NCBI RefSeq assembly: GCF_910592395.1
Contig: NC_088308.1
Location: forward strand, 26,117,501 to 26,181,500
DNA: 64,000 bases
Source of the DNA: Lineus longissimus
Taxonomy: Eukaryota; Nemertea; Pilidiophora; Heteronemertea; Lineidae
Reading direction: 5' to 3'
How positions within the stretch are numbered: the stretch's first letter is position 1; each line of letters opens with the position of its first letter. This document shows, piece by piece, positions 10,150 through 22,300 of this stretch. The notes beneath the pieces are model-generated. The model saw only the letters and a list, made by a program, of their open reading frames with translations. It was not told where the DNA came from and made no database searches. The position numbers and the translations under genes are program-made.

Positions 10150-12245
10150 GACAGGTGAATGAGTCTGGGGGTGAACAAGTTGTGGCTTATGGCAGCCGGG
10201 TTTTGTCGAAAGCTGAGAGAAACTACTCTGTCACACGCCGTGAACTGCTGGCGGTAGTTTATTTCATCAAGCAATTCCGACATTACCTGGTGGGGAAGGA
10301 GTTCGTACTGAGAACAGATCATGGTTCCTTACGCTGGCTGTTTAATTTTAAAGACCCAGAAGGTCAGGTTGCTCGCTGGTTGGAGTATTTGGCTTCATTC
10401 CGGTTTAAGATTATGCATAGGCCAGGTGAGAAGCATGTAAATGCGGACAGTTTAAGTAGATATCCCCTGGAGGAGGGTGAAGAGCATGAACATTCCATTA
10501 GTGAACCAATAAGTGACATTCAAGAATCAATTATAGAGGATCTGAGTACCCAGGTGGAAGCTGAGGAATGCACTCGTACATGTAGTTTAGCTAGCCCTGA
10601 GTCTGAGTTTTGTCGTGTTTTGAGAATAGATGTTGATGCTCCTGCAGGTATAGTGGAGGCGCAGAAAGCTGATGGTGACCTAAAGACTGTTCGGAAGTGG
10701 TTGGAAGCTGGAGAACGTCCGCCGAAATCGAAGTTGCTCCAGTTCTCATTCGCCCTTCGTCGTTGGTGGTCGGTGTTTGGTCAGTTAGAACTGAAGAATG
10801 ATTTGGTTTACTACAGATGGGAGTCAATGAGAGAGAACAGTAGTGAACTTCGTGTAGTGGTTCCTGATAGTATGAAATTAGAAATTTTCCGATTGGGACA
10901 CTCTGATAACACAGCTGGTCATCTTGGGGTGCATAAAACCCTAAGGCGTATACGTCAGACTTTCTATTTTACAGGCTTGGATGCGTTTGTGAAGGAGCAG
11001 ATCAAGAAGTGCAGGACATGTGAGCGGCGTCGTAGTCCGATACCTCATAGGCGAGCACCTCTTCAGGACATGTTGGTTTGCAGACCGCTTGATAGGATTG
11101 GAATGGACATCGTTGGACCGTTTCCGGCTGGTAAAGATTACAATCGCGTGATTTTGGTCGTCCAGGACTATCTGACAAAGTGGGTAGAATTGTATCCTTT
11201 ACCTTGTCAGGAGGCTGCTGTGGTAGCCAGAGTTTTAGTTGACAATTTCATCACTAGGTTCGGAATCCCATGGAGCTGGCATTCTGATAAAGGGCCTAAT
11301 TTTGAGTCGAATCTTATGTCTGAGCTTGCTAAGATTTTAGGAATCTTGAAAACCCGAACTACGAGTTACCACCCACAAGGTGATGGTTTGGCAGAACGAT
11401 ATATGAGAACACTTTGCACGGCTTTGTCGAAGTTTGTTGATGATCATCAGAGAGACTGGGTGGAATACTTGCCAATGATTCAATATGCTTACAATTCTAG
11501 CGTCCAGGAGTCCACTGGTTTCACGCCTGCACGGTTGATGTTGGGACGAGAGATGGTGACGCCGTTGTCGTTCGTTGCTGGTAGACCACCTGGTGAGCCG
11601 TGTGATGACGTTGGTACTTACGCAGAGGATGTTGAGCAGAGAATGAGGTCGGCTTTTGACATGGTTGAGGAGAGTTTGGGTGCCGCACACAAGAGACAGA
11701 AAGTGGTGTACGATTCGAGGAAGCATGGGAAAAAGTTCGAGTTAGGAGATCGTGTTTGGTTGCATTCGCCGGCGGTCAAGCGTGGATTGAGTCGGAAGTT
11801 GCATAAGCCGTGGACTGGACCATTCGTGATAGTGAAAGTGCTATCAGACGTGAATTTTAAGATTCAGCTGGAGGGCGGACGCAAATCGTACGTAGTGCAT
11901 TTCAATAGGCTAAAACCGTGTTACTCAGATCAAGTGGCGCCTGAGCAGTTGTCTCAGTCAAATACTGAGCAAGCGGCTGCTGCTGTTGAACCGCGTGATG
12001 TGACTGTGACTGTTCCAGAATCTGGGAGAGATGTACCAGGAGAAGTGGAGTGGCAGGATGATGCGATAGACTTTGACCCGGAGGATGTGGAAGTGGAAAC
12101 CGAGCCTGTGGTTGTTGTGCCTGCGGTCTCGCCAATCCGTACTAGGAGGGGTCGGAAAATAGAACTGCCATTTCGATTTCGAAATGATTTTGTAATGAGA
12201 TGCAGAAATTTCAGCCTTTCCAGGGTCAACCTTGAAGGGACGTGA
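10107..12245 (+). CDS. pol: Retrotransposon Pol, part 2: RNase H and integrase
   Basis: It opens with an RNase H domain (LDTDASGHSISG, then TRRELLAVVYFIKQF and LRTDHGSLRWL). The integrase follows with an HHCC zinc domain (HLGVHKTLRRI ... CRTCERR) and a core with catalytic D334, D394 and E430 in this frame's numbering; the last two have the D-35-E spacing. A GPY/F-type module follows (WTGPFVIVKV ... VHFNRLKPCY), then an acidic tail with RTRRGRKIELP. No chromodomain is recognised. The frame begins inside the last codons of part 1, shifted by -1 at a short T run (10105-10108), with no proper start codon. It therefore needs either a frameshift or a repaired base to be expressed. Confidence 0.9.
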   Translation: MDTDASGHSISGILGQVNESGGEQVVAYGSRVLSKAERNYSVTRRELLAVVYFIKQFRHYLVGKEFVLRTDHGSLRWLFNFKDPEGQVARWLEYLASFRFKIMHRPGEKHVNADSLSRYPLEEGEEHEHSISEPISDIQESIIEDLSTQVEAEECTRTCSLASPESEFCRVLRIDVDAPAGIVEAQKADGDLKTVRKWLEAGERPPKSKLLQFSFALRRWWSVFGQLELKNDLVYYRWESMRENSSELRVVVPDSMKLEIFRLGHSDNTAGHLGVHKTLRRIRQTFYFTGLDAFVKEQIKKCRTCERRRSPIPHRRAPLQDMLVCRPLDRIGMDIVGPFPAGKDYNRVILVVQDYLTKWVELYPLPCQEAAVVARVLVDNFITRFGIPWSWHSDKGPNFESNLMSELAKILGILKTRTTSYHPQGDGLAERYMRTLCTALSKFVDDHQRDWVEYLPMIQYAYNSSVQESTGFTPARLMLGREMVTPLSFVAGRPPGEPCDDVGTYAEDVEQRMRSAFDMVEESLGAAHKRQKVVYDSRKHGKKFELGDRVWLHSPAVKRGLSRKLHKPWTGPFVIVKVLSDVNFKIQLEGGRKSYVVHFNRLKPCYSDQVAPEQLSQSNTEQAAAAVEPRDVTVTVPESGRDVPGEVEWQDDAIDFDPEDVEVETEPVVVVPAVSPIRTRRGRKIELPFRFRNDFVMRCRNFSLSRVNLEGT

Positions 12246-12430
12246 TGGAATCATAGTAATTTAGATAATTTCTGTCATTTTCCAGGTTTAGGAGATGAGA
12301 TGGGAAACTGAAGAGCATATAGTAATTTTTCTGCTTGTTTTCCAGATGTGTCGTGATGTTTGGTGACTTTGTATTTGAACATGTTTTGATATTTTGTGCA
12401 TTTTTGATGTCATGAGGGCATGACATTTTT

Positions 12431-12448
12431 AGAGGGAGGGGGGTAGTT
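12431..12448 (+). other. Polypurine tract
   Basis: AGAGGGAGGGGGGTAGTT ends directly at the 3' LTR. A purine run in this position primes plus-strand DNA synthesis in LTR elements. Confidence 0.75.
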
Positions 12449-13678
12449 GTAACGGAAGTCGTTATGGGCCTTGCATGGTTAATGGTTATGTCATAATTTT
12501 GACCTGGGTTGCTTGGGCCTATAATTTGGTAATCTCCTGAGGTATTTTCAAGTGATGATCGTTGGTCTCCTTTGTGTTCTGGGCTAATGATTTTAGCTTC
12601 TTTTGTGTGGCTTACTTTGTAATAGGGTTGGTGAATTCTGGCTGTTACGGCAGGCATTGGTTCGTTGAGATGAGGTAATCTTTCTGTATAAAACTGGGCC
12701 CTAGCTTTGATCAGTGTCCATACCTAGCGCGCTTGCTACCAGACGGGTAGACCTTTTCTTTCTGTGATTTTGCTTGGTTCCTATGGCTGAGTAGAGCCTA
12801 CATTTTTGTCTCATCTCTCTGAACCGCTGCATGGTGTGACACGCCCAATCTTCACCATGTATGTCATGTACATGGGAACGTTTGCTGACTTTTGGCTTTT
12901 CTTGTGAGTATAAACCCTCAAATTCCGAGTTCCGTATTTCTGCCATGTGACCTATAATTTTACCCCCTTCGTGTGCCTCTAGGGCTGGGTTTGTCAATAT
13001 CCTGTTATGGCCAGACTGACCGGGTTTTCCTGAGGTTTCTTTTAGTTTGTTTGAGTTGGAACTTTGTGTGAAGAAGCTGGGCAAAGTTGCCCACAATTCC
13101 TGTCCGACATGTCATGATCATGTCACTTGTTTTATACTGGATTTTGATAGTGTTTAATCTTGTTCTGACTTCCCTGCTTGGCATAGGTTTTGAGTTACAT
13201 AATCAGAAAGTGATTCCAGGTGATACAAGTTCTGGGGAATCTTAGTTCGGAGTGTTCCATGTCTTGGTTGGTGAACTGTTTTGGGCCACCCTGTATAGAT
13301 TTACATTGGCTTTGGTTCATCTGACTGGTACTTTGATTAATAGGTGATTTCTCCTCCAATTAGATGTCGTTTTGACAGGGGAATTTAGGCTTCTGGGTTG
13401 TTGGTAGAACAAGTGTGGTGAGAAGGAATTTGGGTAACCTGGGGTCATATCTGGTTGGCCATGCAGTTTATTGGGTTGGATGAATGTGAAGTGAAATCTG
13501 GAATCTAGTTTGTTCATAATAAACATATTTTGGGTATATTCTAGCGCTTATAATTTATCGGTCAATGCACACCCCCACAAACTCTGGTTCTCGTCAACGC
13601 TGGTGAAGGTTCATTCATTTTGCCAGGGGTTGACGGGAACTCATTAACGACAATTCCATTCACAAGGACGGTCGTTAC
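12449..13678 (+). repeat. 3' long terminal repeat
   Basis: Same 1,230 bp and, as far as I compared, the same sequence as 5550-6779, with TATAAAA at 12687-12693 and AATAAA at 13518-13523. It is followed by target duplication ATAGT at 13679-13683. It sits about 1.1 kb upstream of the first recognisable CENP-U exon on the same strand. Confidence 0.95.
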
Positions 13679-13683
13679 ATAGT

Positions 13684-13860
13684 AACGGAGTGTAGTCCCC
13701 AGATCAGCCGTATCTTAACACCTTCAGCGCCGAACCACCGTGGCCCTAATTCCCCCCCCCTCTTTGAGCTGGTTATCGGAGTCTCATGAAATACGCCATC
13801 GCCATCTTCAGGGCAAGGGAGGAACTGAAAGACCAAACCACTGAATACACAATAGAATTC
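13684..13860. repeat. Tandem repeat array, unit C (right of LTR element)
   Basis: Resumes the array broken by the insertion, with the shared blocks AACACCTTCAGCGCCGAACC and GCCATCGCCATCTTCAGGG. It is truncated after the segment corresponding to CCAAACCACTGAATA. It shows a longer C run (13750s) and an 8-9 base gap relative to units A and B. Confidence 0.7.
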
Positions 13861-14012
13861 TATTGTGCAAGGAAAAACCTTTCTGGGCCACCCTGTAGAG
13901 TTTAGTGAGTTTCCTCATCAGCTTCAGGCAGGCAGGCCACATGCATCCGCTGAAGTTCTCACAATACAATCTCCCGGGCACCCGCTGAAATGGTCACATA
14001 GTCCATTGCCAA

Positions 14013-14165
14013 CGCTTGGAGAATGTTGCGAGCCAACTGTGGCAGAGATAGTAGGTCGCGTGATCATTGCGAAGCTTGGAGAATGTGGCGAGCCAACTGC
14101 GGCAGAGACAGTAGGTCGAGAGAGGCTTGACGGCAATGATCAGCATTGACGACGCTTGGAGAATG
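14013..14165. repeat. Short tandem repeat, about 63 bp period
   Basis: CTTGGAGAATGTTGCGAGCC (about 14015) recurs as CTTGGAGAATGTGGCGAGCC (about 14078) together with the following CAGAGA.AGTAGGTCG block. A third partial copy, GACGCTTGGAGAATGACA, starts near 14150. The surrounding 13860-14769 stretch shows no recognised gene; it may hold the CENP-U promoter and first exon. Confidence 0.65.
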
Positions 14166-14769
14166 ACATCGACCGCACATTAGTCATTCGCGGGAATTTT
14201 GATATGAAAAATAATAACAAACGTTGAAAAACACGCTTTTTCGTCGGAATTCGATACTTGATAGCGAGATAAATAGATTTAAAAGAGTTTCAAGAGAAAA
14301 ATGAGTATCAATAACCTATTCAATGTCGCAGCTAGGCCTTGTTCGTAAGTTAATACTGTTGTGAATGTAAGCTGTCCGAGCACAGAAACTACACACACTG
14401 CAATCCATGTGTTAATGGTGTTGAACTCTATTGTCGGATTCATGCATGTCTCGCGGGTTTCCGGCCAAGACAAAAGACATTCATTTGGTTTCCTTATTGT
14501 TTCATTTTTAGTAGCCTGTGGCTAATGAATTCGGATGGCTTTATCAATGGGCGAGTTCCATCAGGTTAAACTAATTGCCTAAAAAACCTTGAAATGCATT
14601 GAATAAACGCATCCTTCCAACCAACCAGGCACTGAGCCATTTTGACTGAGCCTGCATGCCCAGATTAGCTTGAGCCTTGACAAATTACCACGACTTAGAG
14701 AGCGCATCGTAAAACTCATGTATATGTAGCTTATTTTCTTTTGACATTCTTTCTGCTTTTTTTTTTCAG

Positions 14770-17700
14770 GAGAGTTGCAGGCAATCGCATTAAACCAAAT
14801 TTCACATTTGTCAGAAACTGGGAAACAGTAGTTTCACCTCCAGCACAAGTCACTAATGGCAAGGTTGGTCTTCATTGGTTCACTGAACCAAGCACCCGGT
14901 ACTACATTTTACAAACAAAGATACTTCTATCTGATCAGACTTTTTTACTTATATAAGAAGAAGTTATGGCAGTTTGTATGATGATACGACCTTTCTAAAG
15001 TAGTACCATAGGATAACCAGAAGTTTAAGGTCATTTTGGGCTGAAAAAGTGGAATGGCCAACGGCACCAATAGTTACCTATTTTCAAAAACAGTTCTCTC
15101 TACCAATTAATCTTAGTGGGCCACTTATTACTTGAGACTTGCTTTCAGGAGCAGGTGGTTACCTCTGGTGTTTTGATATCGCCCAGACCACACATCAGCC
15201 ACAACTCGAGCTTTTCATCAATCGCTGAAAACAGCCCAACTCCAGTGATCATTTCACATACCACATCTAATCAGTCTGAAGGTAGGCATCAATTGTTTCA
15301 CATTTCACGAACACTTGGGATAAGCTCTCTCTTGCTTTGAGTGGAGCTTTTAGGCTACGTCCTTCGTTTCTCAAAGTTAAAGAATTCAGATAAGCTGTGG
15401 TGTTGCTCTTTTGTACCAACTGTAATAAAATTGGAGCTTTTTGGATAAGCTAGCCAGTGTTCTCAACATTGAAGCAGTCAGTGGTCCACAGATTCTCAAA
15501 GTGTCCCTACTGGTTAATTTTCAAAGATTATGCTTTGCTTTTAGAGTTCTTTTTATATTTCAGCAGACAATGATGACAATGAGGAGGAAATGGTCGAAGA
15601 AGAACAAGAGAAAGGCCATAGTGGTGATAACAGGGGGGCTGATGATGAGAGGGGTGATGATGCTGGGGATGACGTTAGTGAAGATGAAGAAGATGAAGAT
15701 GATGATGGTGGAAGAGCAGATGATGAGGAAGAGGTACATTCACAACAATCTGCCAATGGAGCGGCAGCAAATAAGGAGGGTGGAGAAGGAGAAATGATGG
15801 AGGTCAGTTCTGGTGGTCAAGCCCAATCTGATAAGTCATCAGACAGGAATGTGCCTGCTTCTCATCTTATGCCTCCACCCCCTGCTCCGACAGTGAACAA
15901 CACAGATGAACTACCAGATGTTTCGCCTATCCCAGCTGCTGTAGGAGTTGTAGCATATAAAACTCCAGCATCTGCTGGAATCAAGCGGTAAGTTAAACAC
16001 CAGTTTCATTTCTAATCAAATCGTATCATCTCTCAATCATCTAGCTTTGTTGCTAGAAACTCTTGTATCAATGTTGTTAGTAGGGCTACTTTCCCAGCAA
16101 TGGGCTGCAGAAAGTTGTCAAGGACGACCTCCCACTAGAAACCAGGTTGTGCCTTCGTCAGCTATTTCATTAGGATAGAACAATAACTGTATGTCTAGCG
16201 ATAACAATTATTGGCAGTTTAGTCTTTTTCAGCATGACTATGCACTGGCCTAATGCAACAACGCCATGAAAAAGTCTGAAATACATGCTGATATTGTACA
16301 TAATTGTACTTCATTTTCTCTCACTTTAGGCCAAGTAGTAGGATGACATCAACACCAGCACATCTACAGAAAGAAAGCCCTAAACAGACACCAGGTTTTG
16401 AAGTGATCGACACTGCCAAGAGACTGAAACAGCCTGCCAATACCTTTGTACCGGCTCGTAAGAGACCAACTATTTCCAAACCAGTCTCAACTCAAGAACA
16501 GTCAGGATCACAGGCTTCAGACAATGAACAGCATGTCAGTATGTATCTTTCTAACTCATTGAGATGGGTGTGATGTCAAATCATAAGGAAGTTATGAACT
16601 GTACAATTGCTTGCAAACTGCTGTCTTTGTGAACTATAGAGATATAGGCTGATGACAAGTAATATCAGTGCAGCTTTCCAATTTCATTTACAAATGATGT
16701 TGCAACAACACTGAAGACACATAAGTTAGTTTATTATTTACTCAACTCATTTTCTTTCACTGACATTGTTTATTTCAAGTGCCTGAGGTGCAGCTGTGGG
16801 TTGGAGCAGGTCCCTTGCGCAGGGTTTCTGACACAACAGAATTGGATGTGCTTTTGACAGCAGTGGAGGATATCAGCTATGAATTCAAGTGAGTTATTCT
16901 CCTATTCTTATCCAAATGCTCTGATTTCTTTGAAGCTGACAACTGCTGGATGGCCAACACTACTGTCAGAGACAGTGTCACAATGGAGTTCTGGTGGACA
17001 GCCTTCACTACAGTCAGTTACAAGTCACAGTCAGGTTCTGGTGCCAGGCCAACACCCCACTCGATTACAAGATCTCACAATCAGGAACTGATGCTGAGCC
17101 AACACCACAGCAAGATAGATTGCTCTTCATGATTGATTTCAGACAAGCTGTAACCAGGAACATATTCTTAATCTTTCAACTAATTTCAGGCAGAAGAACC
17201 CCAATCCGATGAAAAAGAAGACAGTGAATGGTTTTGTCTTAAAAGTCAGGAAGGAGGTGACAGATGTTGTGAGTACAAAATGTATATTCGACTTAAGCTT
17301 ATTTGAGAATGGTTATCACAAAATTTATATGAAGGGTAATTGGATTAACATACTGATTTCATTCCATGCATGTACATTATGGTGTGGTGAGCGTCCTGCA
17401 TCTTTTGACTTACACTTACCTGACTGGGCAGCTCATACATCTATACAACTCTAAATAACTTTTCTCTTTTAGATTGACTCAGTTCAGGAATTAAAATCTT
17501 CACAATCTGCACTGACCAGGGCAAGTATTCGTTACCTTCCTCCACAGCCTTGTATCTAACCAGATAGTCTTTATCAATTCTGTCCCTTCAAGTATCTTAT
17601 CCGTAACCTGGAACCACTGAACTGCGAGTGAATAAAAAGATACGATATTGTCCCTGCTGTTATGGTGACGATGATGGATCAACAGATGGCTCAAATCTGA

Positions 17701-19365
17701 AAACTTTAAGAGCCACTCACAGCTCTCAAGTTATTCATACTGGCCCTTGTCTGCCAGACTATTCATTCATGTTGTCTTTGTGATATTCCATCTTTCTTTT
17801 AGACAACTCATTCACTGAAGATGGCGTACCAAGAACTGGTCCAAAAACAAAACAAATACTTCAAGTGAGTAAAGTTCAATTTCCACCGATGACAGACAGC
17901 TTGCTTGTCAAGTTCTCCTGTTTTGGTCTATTTTCCCAAGACAGATAAAATTGCCATACTGTAAAGTCACTCAGGAGCTGTTGTGTCTTTCATGGTTGTC
18001 ATTCCTCATCCTGCTAATGACCAGAACTTCGCTCATTGAACTAGAAATAAAGAAACTAAATAATGAAATACAAATTTTTATTCATTCAATGTAGATATCC
18101 ACAGAATAAGTAACACCATGCCCCTATACATTATCTAACTATGAACAATAATGTAGATTTGTACCTTAAGCTAAACCTTACAAATACTCTTATGTTCATT
18201 TTGTAACCTTATATTGTAAAAGACATCTTTATGTATAAATTTTAGCCCCTTTTTTCATAGAACATATATTCCTTTAAGCACCATATTAAAGAAATGTCAA
18301 AGCACCTATCATGTGATTGTTCACGTATTCAATGTATGTACATACAAAAATGACTGCCTCGTGAGTCCTGAATCCCACAGCCAATAACAAGGATGAAAGC
18401 ACTAAATCTTACAGTAGTGCTATTAGATACCACTGTAAATGCATGTATTGGGTTTAGCTTCAAACTTCCACTCTCTTTCCAGTTTGTTGGAGCAGGAAGC
18501 CTCTCTGGAGAGAGAGAAGAAAGCAGTGGAGAAGCAGGCAGCTATGAGGGATGTAAGCGAGTGGTTGTTCAAACTGGAAGACTTGCAGGCCAGGTACAAG
18601 GAGAGTGTAGCTGATAAACAAGTGAAGGAGGTAAGGATTGAACTGACCTCTTCGTTTTAAGACTTTGAAGCTTACTCTTCAAATTCACTGATATTCAAAG
18701 CTTCAATCAATAATTGTTTTTTTTGTTATTTTGTTGCAGAATTATAATACAAGAGAAAACCTGCCAGCGCTTCTGAAGGAAACGATAACTAGTTTATCTG
18801 CTGCAAAGAAACTCAAAAATGCTAATGATCAAGTGGAACGATTAATCGAAACACGTAAGTTGAAATCAATATCCCTCTGACCAAGTGTTTAGCTAAAAGC
18901 TCTATGGCTTGCTGCCTTTAGAATGAGAAGTGTGAAAACTTAAACAAATATTGCCTATTGTATACATTTGCATATTTGAAAGTTTGATAACTTGCGTATT
19001 CAATGCCATAACTGGATGTTTTGTACAGTGTCCATTTGAGTGTTTCCATGTTCAATCGTTCCTGTTAACCCGTCAATGATATCCTGGAGATGGCCATGTT
19101 TGACCTCAGGAAATCCATCCACTGACTTCAGATGTAAAGAGAAGCACTCGGGTGTCTTTACTGAAAACAAAAACTAGCACTTCTGTTGATTTGGTGGTCT
19201 CAACACAATGAAGCAGATGACAGCTACAGTATCGTTACGGGAACACTTGGATCTTATTTGCTGATTGCACTTGAATGAACAGTCATTTATCACAGCGTTT
19301 TTAAATGTCTTGCAGGTCTGAATAGCTCACGGCATGGCCGACACCTCCGGGATGTTCTGAAGTAA
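14770..19365 (+). CDS. CENPU: Centromere protein U homologue (CCAN kinetochore subunit), 5' exon not found
   Basis: Eleven phase-consistent exons: 14770-14863, 15149-15281, 15564-15987, 16330-16538, 16780-16888, 17190-17268, 17473-17520, 17803-17864, 18483-18630, 18740-18854, 19316-19365 (about 489 residues). The first starts with a split codon, so an upstream exon is missing. Exon 3 is strongly acidic (runs of D/E) and the next exons are Ser/Pro/Lys-rich and probably disordered. The C-terminal half is alpha-helical and coiled-coil: ELDVLLTAVEDISYEFK, LLEQEASLEREKKAVEKQ, then LPALLKETITSLSAAKKLKN and a short tail. The order and spacing of these blocks match CENP-U (MLF1IP), which with CENP-O/P/Q/R binds the inner kinetochore. 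The intron after 17520 uses a GC donor. The last exon overlaps the minus-strand neighbour. Homology is by recognition, not search. Confidence 0.72.
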
Positions 19366-22300
19366 TGCGGTTTGGATGGAGTCTATCATACCAGGGACGT
19401 TTACCAGCCCTTCCAATACGTCCAGGGAGCCATCTTTACTGAAAGTGAGGAGGGGAAAAATGAATGACATGAACAATGAACTTGTTTATCACTTAGGAGT
19501 ACTTTTTGAGACCAATGTTGAAAAGAAACAATTCCCCAGCCCCCAAAAGGTTTGAATTAGGGCAATCAAATACTTTCTCTTGACTGATTGACTGAAAAAG
19601 GATTACAAGTATTTCAGTTAAGTTATTCCCAAACTGTGCATGGCTGGTGGTTGGAGCTCCACTATAAGTTCTCCTTACCTTGCTAGTGCCTGCTTCATTT
19701 TCTGTGTGGAATGTGCCAATAAGTAAATGATGATTCTTAAACTCTGATATTGGACAGAATCATACCTCGACTTAAGACAATGAAGGATTATATCAGGGAT
19801 GTGTGGAACCTGAAATAAATAGTGAATGTATGGAGAATATTATCCAGATTGATGATGTACATGTTATTCTTGTTGCATAGAGGCTCTTTCAGGCAACTGG
19901 CAACCACAGTAATCGGATAACTAAAACATTGTTATGGGTGAACTTCAGGCAATGGGATTTGGGGTAGGCCTTCCAAATTACCAATACAAAAAGTAATAAG
20001 CTCGACTAATTTTTGCTTGAGAAACTGATTGGTGCTAAGGAAGTGACAGAAATTGTGACCCACTGTGGGTATCGTATGTGAATGGCAAAAGAAGAAAAAA
20101 GTGTTATATTTCGGTGGTGGGCTTCTTGCATGGGCACTGTGAATAGTTGTAAATAAATTATCATAAGATTAGGCTGAAAATGTGTCAACACTTCATCATA
20201 AATTTTAAACACAACAATAGGTGCAACAACCCCTCAAGTACAAAATCTACAAGGTAATCAGTACGAGAAAAAGTGAAAGTGGCAATACAGTTGTTGTAAT
20301 ATTTGCACAAAATGGATATCACACAGAACGACTAACAAATCAATTCCCGATGGAGGTACTCTGATCTTCAATTGAGACAGCTACTAATGACAAAGAAAAT
20401 GACAAGCCATGATGTCCAGGACTCGGTAAGTAGACATGTTTTCTCTAGTTTTTCACCTACTATTTGGTTTGCATTCAGCTTGAACTTTGCGAAGTTTCCT
20501 ATGGCCCTTGTAGCATGAGTGATTAGGTCTCTGTTGGCCGACTGTGAATTTATCAGGTCACAAACACAATCTAAGTGGTCCCGGAGAGCATTCTGAAAAA
20601 CAAGAGCTAAAAATACCTTTCTTGTCCATGTAAACATGGTTGGTTAACGTCTGGCCTCTTGTTCACCAGAGCCATACAATCTTTCTACCTAATTTCCCAA
20701 TATCTTCCTTCTATGTCCGACTAGAGATGAATAAGGGGAATTCAGAATTGACGCCAACAAATGATGTTTCTTTTGATGGTTATAATGTTTTAGTTTGGTC
20801 ATGTACAATGTATAAAGGCTCCAGTTTTGTCTCCATGGCAACTTACTTGGTCCTCCTCCCCTATTGCCAGATTTGCAATCAGGCAGACAGCATTGTTGAG
20901 TACCTGTAGATTACGAGGTTGGTTTCTGATTGCTTTCAAGATCACACACCCTGCGCTCAGTTCATCCTAAAATAGAACATGGCAGTTAAAACTTCTGTAC
21001 AACCTACACGTAGAACACGATAATCTGCTTGGCTTTAGATTAATTGAATTCTTCAGTCTGTTCAAAAATAATAATTGGCTGCAAACCTCCACTGTAACTG
21101 AGGGTAAGACGAAGATATCAAGACAAATTAGAGAAAGGATCTGTAAAACTTACCTGTACAATTTTATGTCGATGTAAGGTCTTCCCCGAGGAAAGATGGA
21201 CAAGAGTTTTTAATGCAACTTCCTGCATCTGAAAGTTGCAACCAATAAAAGTTGATCAAACTTTGTCTTGCACAGCTCTCACTGAACTGGTCTTCAATGA
21301 CTATACCAACCTATAATTGTCAAGTCAAGTCAATGGGAGATTAACAAGAGTGGCAATGAGCCGCAATTCCTCATTTATCTCTGGAAAAGCCAAAAGTACC
21401 GGTACCAGTGTCATGACTTTTACCTGTTCGTCCTCCGATGCTATCAGCTGGAGTATTCGTGGGATTGTATTTCTGTTGTTTTCGGCGACTGTCTGATGTG
21501 TGCCTGGGTGCTCCACAATGAGACCGAGTATCCTGACAGACAGGAGTGAGACGGGCATTTCATATTCACACAGGGACAGTACAACTTGCAAGGCACCATC
21601 TTCTATGGCTAAAACGTGAGAAAACTAATACTAAGAATTAACATCTGAATCATCTAAGCATCATATTCATCTTGAGATTCTGAAATCGGAAGTGTTCTAC
21701 CAATTGTTAACCCACTCCTAATTGAAGGCAATTTTCTTCATGATTTTTTCCTCCTCTTGGTCTTACCTTTCTTTTTGAGATCAGCAGATTTACAAAATAA
21801 CATCAAGGCACTTGTTCCATCAATGGTAGTCTGTAGTTGTGCTGGGGTTACAGATGACAAAATGCTGAAATTGGTTAGAAAGTACAAATCTGTTCACTCA
21901 TTTTCATTAGTTTTAGCCATTTTATACATGAGTTTACCTTAAAATCTGCCAGGGACCATTAGAACTTGATGCCATCAGGTGGTGGTGGTTGTCTCAGTTT
22001 ATCACACAGCTGAGAATGAACAGTTGAATGTTGAATGAACACAAACTGGATTCCACTTTGATTTAAAAGTTAAAGACTAATAATTGAATGGTTTTCCACA
22101 TACCTACATAATGCCTTAATTGCTCCGGCCTCGGCTAAAATAGGATGTAATGGTTCATGCATTGATAACACATGCAATCCTGATACCACATGGTGCTGAA
22201 ATGAAAATGGAGTGAGTTCAAGAATTCTATGAATCAGTGTAGCTGTGACCACATAAGCTTACTGTACGATCACAGAGGCATCATAACATTCTAGCAACCA

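Larger units (their letters stand above)
5550..13678 (+). mobile_element. Full-length Ty3/gypsy (Metaviridae) LTR retrotransposon
   Basis: An 8,129 bp element with two direct 1,230 bp LTRs (5550-6779 and 12449-13678) that I found identical wherever compared. The termini are GTAACG...CGTTAC, a perfect short inverted repeat, and the flanks are a 5 bp target duplication ATAGT (5545-5549 and 13679-13683). Inside are a primer-binding-site candidate next to the 5' LTR, gag with one CCHC knuckle, and pol in the order protease, reverse transcriptase, RNase H, integrase. That order is diagnostic of Ty3/gypsy. A purine tract abuts the 3' LTR. No envelope frame is present. Identical LTRs suggest a recent insertion, but pol is interrupted by a one-base frame break near 10105, so this copy may be non-autonomous unless that is an assembly error. 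Confidence 0.95.

Noticed and set aside
14446-14498. Possible CENPU first exon beginning MSRGFPAKTKD
   Set aside because: Only a poor donor (ATT|GTTTCA) gives the right phase; too weak to annotate as an exon.
15553-15756. Serine-rich minus-strand frame
   Set aside because: Antisense shadow of the acidic GAT/GAG-rich CENPU exon.
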